From Balanoglossus misakiensis (taxonomy: Eukaryota; Hemichordata): a stretch of 64,000 bases of DNA. The DNA lies in assembly GCA_040954595.2 (NCBI GenBank), contig CM082580.2:10602001-10666000 (forward strand). The letters are read 5' to 3'. This document shows, piece by piece, positions 39,601 to 49,215 of the stretch. How positions within the stretch are numbered: the stretch's first letter is position 1; each line of letters opens with the position of its first letter. Under the pieces are notes generated by a model. It was not told the DNA's origin, ran no database searches, and worked only from the letters and a program-made list of their open reading frames with translations. Made by a program: the position numbers and the translations under genes.

Positions 39601-40912
39601 TCGTCGTCATCATCATCATTTTCCCAACCATTTTCCGGGTTCATTTCGTCGTTATTAAAAATGAGGCCCGATTACTCATATTCTGCGAAGCTGGTGTAGG
39701 GTTTTCGCGGAGTGGTGTCTTACGTCGACCATTGTGTAAAATGCGTTTGAATAGGTGCCAGGCAGAACTGTCGCCACAATAAAGACCGCACCATATTCAC
39801 CTCAGTGGTTTTGTTGTGAAAGAATACCCTTGATCCGTCATCAGGACTTGGCCTGGACTTTTCGCGACATCCGGGTCAGTGTACGCCAGAGGCGGATGTA
39901 AACGCACGAAAAAATGGTTCGAGACTGTGCAGCCAAACAATTCGCCCTGCATAAGTGAAAGCTATTAAAGATCACTGCTGGATTTAATCCCTTAACACCG
40001 CCTTTTTATTTCGAAATTTTGAACTCTACAAACTACTACTCTCGCGTCTGTTTATACATCGAGCATAAATGACAAATGAACGTTAATTAATCAAGCACTT
40101 ATATAACGATTACTGTTCTAACGGAGTACATGTACACGCGTTCAGTGGAAATGTTTACCGTGTTCTGGACTGTCTTTTGTTTACCCGGGGCATAACCACT
40201 ACATGTAATATGTTATTTGCACAATAGTCACGCCACAGACGTCGGAATGACATGTTTGCATAGAGCATTGAACATTATGATTACAGTTTCGCTCTTTTTT
40301 CCGTGTATGTTCCGGGTAGAAGTGCCACATGGGTCGCAGTGGCGGTGGGGCCACGGCGGAGGGGGGTCGCATTCTTGCCTGTGCATTCGAGACCATACCT
40401 TTCCGTTCACGCGCACAGTCGCGTGCGTTCGGATTACGTCATAATCACCCAAAATGATCGAAAGTGAAAATGGTCTAGACAAACCTGACCAGATTAGACC
40501 ACGCGTGGGAAAATGCAAGTCATTGAAGCGACATGACAACGTTTTTACAGGCTTAAAAAACGACAACACTGGTTTCATGACCGATTGGGACTAATGACCT
40601 AAAAGGGCACGTCATCATTCTACCTGTAGCCTACGAGCATATAGCCTTCATCACGGCGGATATTAAAACCAGGAGATAGAAAATCAGAACAGATGCCTCG
40701 TTTAGTGTACTTCACAAAGTTTGAGCCGGGGCAATTTTGCGCTCCAGAGTTCATCACCGATCTGGGGAAAGCTATGACGAACTGAATATCCTTGAGAAGG
40801 GCCTAACATCAGAACTTACCAGGACTGCGTCAATAGGTGGTTTCTTCAGTTCATCTTTCTTCAAATCCTCCTTTTCTGCACCGTCGACCGCATAAACGCC
40901 AAGTTTCACCAT
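36626..40912 (-). CDS. BRICHOS-B: ITM2/BRI-like type II membrane pro-protein, 371 aa, seven exons
   Basis: Exons (5' to 3'): 40912-40820, 38786-38619, 38336-38235, 38036-37806, 37557-37459, 37314-36999, 36732-36626. Phases 0,0,0,0,0,1 and the 93-base first exon match BRICHOS-A. The start has a good context (CACCATGG) and reads MVKLGVYAVDG. A membrane span at about 55-74 follows KKQCCTTRR. Exons 3-4 encode a proline- and acid-rich linker longer than in BRICHOS-A. The BRICHOS domain covers about 187-278 with Asp195 (IHDF), Cys211 (ERCFV) and Cys268 (ERCLGVPTYWLE), plus an extra Cys220. Then comes an acidic, Ser/His/Gly-rich stretch and RHRR at 332-335, again at the last exon junction. The predicted released peptide is 36 residues, starting GDFNERNFLD, and contains KIRYFDSDNKVKEMKFYF, which looks like a strand-turn-strand. 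It is a paralogue of its downstream neighbour; the cargo peptides show no similarity. Confidence 0.87.
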
Positions 40913-41770
40913 GGTGACTGCGTTCTTTACGGATTTAAAATGATCAGAGTTTCCCTGTTTGGTGAACGCTGTGTGTCTTAACCTGTAGCAGCTAAGAGTA
41001 TTGTCAGTCTGCGCCGTACGTGCGCACTCTTGATAATCACTCAGTCGACAGAGGTGAAAGTGGTGGTAGGATGCGCATGCGTACCGTACACACCATGCAA
41101 GCTCTTGTTGGTGTGCAAATTTTATTTTATGTTTACGCGGTGTCACGAACGGTATCAACAGTCTCGTCTTACACGAGGACTATACAAATTAGGCGATGTA
41201 TTATTAACATGTTCTTTTTATCGTGGGGAAGCCCGCTTTTCCCGATAGTAAAGAACATTTATCAGCCAACATTCCAGAAAATTGGGTCGAATCTTCTTAT
41301 TCATGTAGCATCATAAATAAAGGATTTAGTGAATACATTAATTTGCCATCTGCCAACGAATAAACAACACAATACAGCCAGTCATTTGATAGGAAAGATG
41401 AAAAAATGTCACCAAGAAAGATAAGCGAGTTTACTTTTAATCACCGACTTGAGGGTTCTGTCGTACCTGGTACGTTGTGTAACGCCGGTTCTATTGTTAT
41501 GCAAATAGAGATGGCTATTGACAGTCGCACATCATGATCTCGGCCACTATCCGATGGACGATTCTCGCACGAGCGACCTTCGATAACAATACATTTTTAT
41601 CGGAAGACAGTAGTGATTCACATGATGAGGTCCACGCTATAGATATCCACAACTTGAGAGGTTTCTAGAGTGGTAGCTAGGCAACACATTCCAGAAACTG
41701 GTTTCTGGAGTGGTAGCTAGGCAACACATTCTAGAAAGTGGTCTTGTTTTTTTACATCTTCTAGCTTCTC
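40913..41770. other. upstream region of BRICHOS-B
   Basis: Probable 5' UTR and promoter of the minus-strand BRICHOS-B gene, then intergenic sequence. No clear TATA box. The 40-bp imperfect tandem duplication is listed separately. Confidence 0.4.
41661..41740. repeat. two 40-bp tandem units with inverted ends
   Basis: 41661-41700 and 41701-41740 differ at about three positions. Each unit has TTTCTAGA/GGA at its start and TTC(C/T)AGAAA at its end, so the units are also imperfect inverted repeats, resembling a small foldback element or a pair of heat-shock-type half sites. Confidence 0.85.
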
Positions 41771-42340
41771 CTTTTTTTTAAACAAACAAACATTTTATTC
41801 TATGCAAACACAAAATGCAATACTAACAAAATTATTAACACAGAAAATACGAAACACAATGAGTAATAAACGAGGATGACGGTACCAGCCGCCTAATCAG
41901 GCTTTACAATATATGTTCTATTTCACTCCACTTAGTTTCGAATTTACTGCGCTGACTTATACCATTGACTGCCTTACTCTCAATTTCATACTTGTATTTC
42001 AAAATACGAAAGAAACACATCAAAATCTGGTACTTTGTTATTCTGTTTACAGGTATACAAGAAAACCTTAGTTTGCAAAACAATGTATGTTAAGGATGCC
42101 AGTACAAAGTACTAGTAGTCTGATTAAGTTGGTATTCGCATTTCTGAAAAAAATAACTTCACATGCAACCAAAAATCTTTTGAATATTCATAATCAATAA
42201 AAAGATGGTCTGGTGTTTGAATTGAAGCATGGCAAAAGATACACAGATGACTTTCTACAAAATTCATTCTGAGCAAAACCTCGTCGTAAAAATAAGATTA
42301 TTCAGCAGCTTGTGTTGTGTTGGAAACATAACAACCAGAA
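41771..42340 (-). mobile_element. 5'-truncated LINE (non-LTR retrotransposon) remnant
   Basis: On the minus strand a broken frame encodes MNFVESHLCIFCHASIQTPD followed by HLFIDYEYSKDFW. This is the C-x2-C/H-rich tail found after the reverse transcriptase in CR1/L2/L1-like LINEs (the C..C...E/T..HLF..C...FW pattern). After a frameshift it reads NNKVPDFDVFLSYFEIQ, and then in another frame YKYEIESKAVNG and KFETKWSEIE, matching the usual LINE C-terminus (K..YEIEK...N...F..KW). A stop lies at 41904-41906. A 3' UTR with AATAAA (minus strand) and an A-rich tail reach about 41771. The reverse transcriptase core is absent. Frameshifts and stops show it is inactive. Confidence 0.7.
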
Positions 42341-42520
42341 TGCAAGTATTTAGTCTCTATTCACTTATCCGGACTATCTCGCAGACCAAGTTTTCACTCG
42401 GCCATTGAGGGCGCACAGATCTGCATATGTAGAGCATGTACGTGTACCGTACAGATCACGTCAGAAAATACACGTACTACCATACCAGTAGTTCAGTGGT
42501 TAATTAGAAAATACGATAGT

Positions 42521-42530
42521 TCTCTTTTTG
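42521..42530 (-). promoter_or_regulatory. histone downstream element of H2B
   Basis: CAAAAAGAGA on the minus strand, 11 bases past the H2B stem-loop. It is the purine-rich site that pairs with U7 snRNA during 3' cleavage of histone pre-mRNA. The H2A gene has a near-identical element. Confidence 0.8.
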
Positions 42531-42541
42531 GAGAGTGTAGT

Positions 42542-42557
42542 GGCCCTGAAAAGGGCC
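42542..42557 (-). terminator. histone 3' stem-loop of H2B
   Basis: GGCCCTTTTCAGGGCC on the minus strand is a six-base-pair stem with a four-base loop (TTTC, then the A of the second stem arm). It is the canonical SLBP-binding processing signal that replaces a poly(A) tail in replication-dependent histone mRNAs. Confidence 0.97.
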
Positions 42558-42568
42558 GTTTGGTATGT

Positions 42569-42583
42569 GTATGCTGGGCATAC
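42569..42583 (-). other. second hairpin in the H2B 3' UTR
   Basis: GTATGC, loop CCA, GCATAC on the minus strand, placed three bases after the H2B stop and 11 bases before the canonical stem-loop. The same hairpin occurs in the H2A 3' UTR. Confidence 0.8.
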
Positions 42584-42586
42584 AAT

Positions 42587-42955
42587 TTACTTGGAGCTGG
42601 TGTATTTGGTGACGGCTTTGGTGCCCTCACTGACGGCGTGCTTGGCAAGTTCACCGGGCAGCAAGAGACGGACAGCGGTCTGGATCTCTCTGCTGGTTAT
42701 GGTGGAACGCTTGTTGTAGTGGGCCAAGCGGGAAGCTTCGGCGGCGATACGCTCGAAGATGTCGTTGACAAAGCTGTTCATGATGGACATGGCTTTGGAG
42801 GAGACACCAGTGTCGGGGTGGACCTGTTTCAGGACCTTGTAGATGTAGATACCGTAGCTTTCCTTCCTTCGCCTCTTCCTCTTCTTGTCGCCGGAGCGTG
42901 CGGCTTTGGCCTTACCGGCCTTCTTGGCGCCTTTACTACTGACTTTTGGAGGCAT
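42587..42955 (-). CDS. H2B: histone H2B
   Basis: Core histone that pairs with H2A in the nucleosome. The single exon encodes 122 residues. The N-terminal tail is Lys-rich ([17 protein letters not shown], then KKRKRRRKE), followed by the histone fold starting [20 protein letters not shown] and the conserved C-terminus [10 protein letters not shown], whose Lys is the usual ubiquitination site. Length and sequence are normal for a canonical animal H2B and there is no intron. The gene is divergent from H2A with 305 bases between start codons. It has a TATA box at 43010-43017 and an octamer at 43027-43034, and ends with a histone stem-loop and U7 site, so it is expected to be expressed in S phase. 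The variant residues [11 protein letters not shown] and YNKRST are common among invertebrates. Confidence 0.98.
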   Translation of the reverse strand: MPPKVSSKGAKKAGKAKAARSGDKKRKRRRKESYGIYIYKVLKQVHPDTGVSSKAMSIMNSFVNDIFERIAAEASRLAHYNKRSTITSREIQTAVRLLLPGELAKHAVSEGTKAVTKYTSSK

Positions 42956-43638
<683 letters not shown>

Positions 43639-43641
43639 ATC

Positions 43642-43656
43642 GTATGCCCAGCATAC
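43642..43656 (+). other. second hairpin in the H2A 3' UTR
   Basis: GTATGC, loop CCA, GCATAC, three bases after the H2A stop and 11 bases before the canonical stem-loop. Sequence and spacing match the hairpin of the H2B gene. Confidence 0.8.
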
Positions 43657-43667
43657 AAAAACCAAAC

Positions 43668-43683
43668 GGCCCTTTTCAGGGCC
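43668..43683 (+). terminator. histone 3' stem-loop of H2A
   Basis: GGCCCTTTTCAGGGCC, identical to the H2B stem-loop, followed by a U7-type purine element CAAAAAAGAGA at about 43694-43704. Confidence 0.97.
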
Positions 43684-43705
43684 ATCACATCCTCAAAAAA
43701 GAGAA

Positions 43706-44153
43706 CTACCGAACACGATTGTCATATTAAGAATGAGATTTTTCTGAATCTCAGTTGGTAGTCATGTGCAGTTACCAATGTCCACGGTAAATTAATGTTA
43801 CTAAAAATATCCGGTTGGATGCCACGTTCAAAAAATACAGGTAATGTAATAGTAATACAGTTTTAGGGATGGTATGTGAAATGTGATTATTAAATGAAAG
43901 TGCGACGAACCTCTGACTGGGCCGCCTGCGTAAGTGAAATTGTTAAACGTATTAACATGTACTACTATATTACAAGAAACTACATTCATATATATCACAG
44001 TCATCAAAATTTCTAGTACGATAACAACGTACAAGAACTAACCATAGACGGTAGAGACTGGCGCACTGCTACGTAAAATTAATAAAGTCCCGCGAGATTT
44101 CACAGTGAGCGGAAAATCATCCATTGCCTTGCCAGATAATGTGTATACCCAAA
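43706..44153. other. intergenic region and ST8Sia-like 3' UTR
   Basis: Between convergent H2A (+) and the sialyltransferase (-). No canonical AATAAA on the minus strand close to the stop was found. No other feature is seen. Confidence 0.4.
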
Positions 44154-46782
44154 TCAATATCTACATTTTCCAACGTTCAGTCGTATCGCACCCTTGTTAT
44201 GCAAATCTATCAATGCAGAGAACTCGTTTGTGAGATTGTGAACGGGTTGCACGTATGCGTTTTTCTCAAAGTAATGGTATGGGAGGGGGATTCCCTCGAG
44301 ACTTTCTGCAAAAGGCCAAAAACCATAAAGATGAACCTCTTCGCAAAAACTGATTGCAGCTGAGAAGAGAAGTAATCCTGGAAAAGAAAGTAATATGTGT
44401 TGATTTAGTCGTAGGCAAGATTCCGAACCCCGTGAGACCATACGAGATCTTGCGTGGTAGTTGATATGGGAGAACATTCTCATGCGACAAAGGACAAATA
44501 CTTAACACATGGCTCGTACAAATTATTCTAGTTTTATATATTCTCGTGTTACTTGGCTAGTTAACCGTTGTTAGGGTAATTAAATAACAGAGTCTCGCGA
44601 GATCTTGCAGTATTTATCTAGTCTCACCTGATGACAGTGCGTCTTCGTTGACATGCAGAGATTCCCTCCAGAACTTGGCCAGTTTTTTAACGTACGCAAT
44701 GTTAGCATATATAACGTGTATATTCATCGGTTCTAGGATGTCCTGGGCTTTGAAAGTAACGTTTAACAAATTCTTGTGCCAAAATCCCGCTGTGTAGACT
44801 GTAACCTTACCATACTCTCTTGCCATGAAGTCATGGAGATGAATTGCCCCGCTATAATTAAGACTAGTGTACCTGTAATAAATGGATTGAATTACTTAAA
44901 TGGTGGGGGTTATCTCAAATGCACATTCTTTCTGTTTATAAACACATACATGTGTAATCAGAATTGTCCCCCCCCCCCCCTTTACAGGAAAACCATGCAA
45001 GCCAATACAATGTACTTGTTATACCAGTATGACAGTACCTTAGAAATAAGGTCAAAGGCTTATGAACGTGTTTGATCGTCGCTGATTTGTAGTAGATGTT
45101 TAGGATGTGGTGTCTATTTGAGCTACTTGCTGCAGTGGCCATATACACGCGGAACCACAGTAAGTTATCAAAGATTGGTGTCGAATGTACAACTGAGAAT
45201 GTCGCACTTGCAAGTCATTTCATCTATTCCTAGCTCGGAAAATCAAGATGGCGTCCTCATCATGTGTAGGCCGAGTTTAAGTTTGCAGCCCGCGTTGTCT
45301 ACTGAAGAGACTCCAAAACGTACCTCCAAGACTGGAGATTATTTTTGGCAACATAATACAAAAATTGGTTTTAAGCCTGTGTTTATCCATCCCACAGACA
45401 TGACATTTAAACAGTACAGTTAGCAATAACCAACCAACCGACCAAAAAGAAAGAAACAAACAAACAAGCTGATTGACCAACTAACTAACTAACAACAACT
45501 TTGATTTTACCTGTGGATAAGTATGGAGGGATTACACGTGACCAAGTCTGTTTTGGAGCCAACGTCTGCTGAAAAGGTTTGAACAGTCGGTAAGTTGGTT
45601 CTAAAAGTTAAATAAAATATACCAGAACGTTAGCAAAGTTGCCTTGCTGTTTCCGATGATGAACTCAATGCATACTGTTTTTAATCAGCCTGCACGACGG
45701 CCAAAAAAGAATGAGAATGACAGACAGACAGACAGACAGACGGGCAGGCAGGCAGATATATAGATGACGTAGAAACTTACCGTATTACAAAATCTGCAGT
45801 GTCTATGGACTGACCACAAGTGCTGTTAATCAAACTCCCACCATTTCCTACCATGCTGCATCTCTTGAACATTTTCTCGTGATACGGCCTTTCCTGCAAG
45901 GTTGTTAGAGGGTATTTTACAGCATGAGTGCCATAATATGACATAATGATGTGACAATACTTTTAATTATACCGATCACACATCCTTAAGAAATCTTCCA
46001 TTTGCTCCAGTTTATGACGTATGCTTTGGACCAGAATATTGTCCCAAATAAGTGACCACCATTCTGTCCAACTATGGCTATGTCAATGCGCATGTGTAAT
46101 GGTCTGGAAGTTTGCTCTGTCCAGGTCATGACTTTGCTGCAGTACGTTTACCTTTGGAAATCTGTTATACAAATCGCGATCCGCTTTAACTGTCCCCTTG
46201 TATAGTGGAACCTTACTGTTCAATTTCACGTTTTTCTGTGTTAGGATGAACTCTTTGGCTGTTTTGCAGTTCTTCTCCAGGAATGATCTGAGTTTTAAAA
46301 TAAGTTAAAAATAAAATCAATATTGTTATTGTTGAAAATTGCATTCGAGTCCTGGCTTGAATTAATTTGTCACCGGTAGAAATAAGAATGGCCGTCGGCT
46401 TTGGTGAGGAGCTAAAGACACAGCATTTCATAAAAGCCACCCGGTGTAGAATAAGAAACGCTAACCACACAGTCGACACAGTCAAAAGTTACTTTAACAG
46501 ATCCCAGACTCACCGCAACTTATGCGCCTCTTCCGCATTAAAACTCCAGTTACTGTTCATACCTATCATAGAAAACCGCTTCTTCGCTTCACTCTCCCAA
46601 GCGGTTGGTTTGACTTCTTGTGATGCACTGAATTCGTCGGCTTTGCTGACAATCGGAGCTGTTTTCTCAGTTACTGTATGATCTTTTGGCGTCTCACGCA
46701 CGACATGAAACAGTGCCACAAGTGCTATGCAGTTAACAAAACCGAATGCTACAATCACCAGCATTGATCTTCGCGCACCCAT
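44154..46782 (-). CDS. alpha-2,8-sialyltransferase (ST8Sia family), 358 aa, six coding exons
   Basis: Transfers sialic acid from CMP-sialic acid to sialylated glycans in the Golgi. Exons (5' to 3'): 46782-46514, 46287-46152, 45893-45781, 45600-45511, 44872-44628, 44377-44154. The protein has a short cytosolic tail (MGARRS), a signal anchor at about 7-28 and a stem. Sialylmotif L runs from RCSMVGNGGS and TCGQSIDTADFVIR through to DVGSKTDLVTCNPSIL. Sialylmotif S is SSGLLLFSAAISFCEEV then HLYGFWPF; motif III is YHYF; motif VS is HNLTNE. The four Cys expected to form the two ST8Sia disulfides are present (RCS, TCG, FCE, GKC). The usual RCN after motif L is RTN here, while an extra Cys sits in LVTCNPS. 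An acceptor at 46814-46815 implies a non-coding leader exon and excludes the upstream in-frame Met at 46890. Polysialic versus disialic specificity cannot be read from sequence. Confidence 0.93.
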
Positions 46783-47744
46783 ATTGAGAAAATTCGTATA
46801 TCTTGTCTTCTGCCTGGATAGAAATAAACAATATACCTTTTTTCTGCCTGCACATGGAATGTTTATTGGGAATACAGAATTTGAATTCAAATCTGAACTA
46901 AAATGCCAATGGCGCCCATTATCACAATGTTGACAAATGCGCTACGCTACACCTCTGTCCTCATACAGCGATTGTATGCTCTTGCATTTACGGCACACAG
47001 TTTAGAACGAGTGAGTGTTAACAACAACCGTTCGCAATTGGTTCAGGTTTGAAACTGTCGGACCTCCGAACCAGCTCAAAAATGAGGACGTAACTACACT
47101 TTCAATGTGACTGGAGTGGTATGATTTTTAATATATGTCGGAGAATATTTTTTTTGTGATCTCAGTTTGCGCAGGATAAATTCCCCGTTTGCTTTTCTTA
47201 TGCCCACACCATTCTCTCGAGTGTCTGAGCTTAGTTTTCAGTCGGCGCAGAGCAGTATAGAAGCACATGTAATGGGTCACACAATAATCCAGTGATGATA
47301 AAAAAAAGTATTTTGCACAGCCACCCCCCCTGAGTTATTCGGATGGAAGAGGTAACCAGTCGTAATATCGAAATGATTCCTGTGTGTTGATCACATATGA
47401 TACCTTGGAGCGCCGCGGCTGCCTGTTGTAGCTCCATGATAATACTCAAAAAACTTTCAACTCGACACTAGCTAAGATTACGTTGAATCTTACATACCTC
47501 TGTAGCCTTTCCTTAAGTTTGCAGTCAGAAACTGGGATGAACCAATTGCGAACAGTTGTGAAAGTCGGAGAATTCCGAACACAATTGTCGGGAACCGTGA
47601 TGATCAACGTTGCCAGAAAAGTACTGATGGACGGGAGCGTCCCCGTGGATGGTAAAGGAACATCGCAGCCTATACAATAGTCCATTGCCTTTGGGCGTTT
47701 CATATGCAAAATGTCTGATACAGATTTTCAACCCTCCATGACCT

Positions 47745-47779
47745 ATATATGCCTCCCAATTGTGATGGGAGGCATATAT
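47745..47779. repeat. perfect 14-bp inverted repeat (foldback)
   Basis: ATATATGCCTCCCA, a seven-base loop, then its exact reverse complement. A diverged copy of the right side plus following sequence (GGGAGGC.TATATC..GGCTT, a CAG, then GGTGCTTTGA.AAGTGGCGAAGT) recurs at about 47892-47955, so this is part of a small repeat family. Confidence 0.85.
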
Positions 47780-48057
47780 CACGGCTTCTTGCAGAGGTGC
47801 TTTGAATAGTGGCGAAGTGACCGTGCCCGAGGCGCTAAGGTCTGACTGACCTAGAACTGCTAACCTCGACTAGTACTCCCCTCATGCATGTGACGGGAGG
47901 CCTATATCTTGGCTTTTTACAGAATTTCAGTGGTGCTTTGACAAGTGGCGAAGTTACAATGCAATCCAAGCTGTGGGCGCAGGTAGACGTGTCAAGTTCA
48001 CAGACAGACATGTCCCATGTAAATTAATCTGAGTGTGACATTATTGTTCACAAACCA

Positions 48058-48310
48058 TCTCATGCATCTACAAGCTACTGTCGTTTAACAACTCGAACTC
48101 TCTCGGAATATTGAATATGCAGGTCTCAGTGTTACAGAGCTGACAAAAGATCGCATTGGATCGTCAACCATCACTTGTTGAGGAGTGGGACTCTGTTGTT
48201 CTCAAACCACACAAACTACTGTCTTGTTCTCAAACCACACAAACTACTGTCGTTTATCAACTCGAACATTGAATAGGCAGGTCACAGTGTCACAGGTTAA
48301 CAAAAGGTCG
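48058..48310. repeat. diverged local duplications
   Basis: GTTCTCAAACCACACAAACT recurs within 48197-48251 in two almost adjacent copies. The following segment (CTACTGTCGTTTA.CAACTCGAAC to CAG.TC.CAGTGT.ACAG..AACAAAAG.TCGCAT) repeats sequence from about 48072-48155. No coding content. Confidence 0.7.
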
Positions 48311-49171
48311 CATCCGTAAACACTTGAGAGCTGAACACCTTTAAAGGTACGGTATAGGCCTGGCCTATAGGGGATATGTTCTAGTACTAGTATATAAAAA
48401 AAAAGTATAGAAAATGGCAGGAAATGTGGCTGGGAAATATCACACTGATTCATGGGATACTCTTCACACCACGAAATTTCCGACATAAATTTGAGCGTAA
48501 TGTAGAATACACTCAATGTTGTAGCACTTGTGAGTGCTGAGAACGTGATATGTCCATACAATGTGATATTGGAGTAAGGACAATGTTAGCAATCTCTGCA
48601 TTTCTCGTGGCCGGTATATGAATGAACCAGTCCAAATTTGAAAGTTAGGAAAAAAAGGAAAGACAGAAAATTAATATTAATATCAATATATGTACTAAGT
48701 TAGGCAACATGTGTCTAGTCTAGCCACTGAGATTTGAGAACAGCCATGGTTGCCAGTGTAACGCTACCAGTTTCTGATGCAGTTAGGCAAATTATATCAC
48801 TAAATGTAGCGGAACCGGATGAAAATACTTGACTTGGTACAAATGACGCTGCCAATGACGAAATCCTTCTGTAGCATAGCGCCCTCACTGTCGGGTTTGG
48901 CAAACTGCATCACTTGGTAAAGCACAGCCCGAAACACTTCAGTTCCACAACCGCTCATTTAGTAGACGGCCTTGAACCCAGGGTGCTGTTAAACTCTAAA
49001 TGTGGATGACCACATTAAAAAGCACTAGCAGTTGGTAGACCTGGCAAAAGGTGTGAGATGGACTAATGATGGGTTAATATGAGTGTTCCCTTTGTTGGGG
49101 AAAGGTAGCTTGGTAAGAAGAAAATCGTCACTGTCAATGGACATCGGTTGATTGCTCGGGGTGGCTTACAG

Positions 49172-49177
49172 TTTATT
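49172..49177 (-). terminator. polyadenylation signal of the release-factor gene
   Basis: TTTATT on plus is AATAAA on minus, 39 bases past the stop codon at 49216. Confidence 0.65.
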
Positions 49178-49215
49178 TTGTAATTTGATGCATATTTAGA
49201 AACTACCCACTATTT

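Larger units (their letters stand above)
46815..49171. other. intergenic region between the sialyltransferase and release-factor genes
   Basis: Promoter side of the minus-strand sialyltransferase and 3' side of the release factor. It contains the foldback at 47745-47779 and diverged repeats around 47.7-48.3 kb. A minus-strand frame at 48715-48903 is Ser/Thr-rich but has no recognisable domain or supporting splice sites. Confidence 0.4.

Noticed and set aside
46514-46890. Upstream Met at 46890 as the sialyltransferase start
   Set aside because: A splice acceptor at 46814-46815 lies between it and the Met at 46782. The latter gives the short cytosolic tail usual for Golgi transferases.
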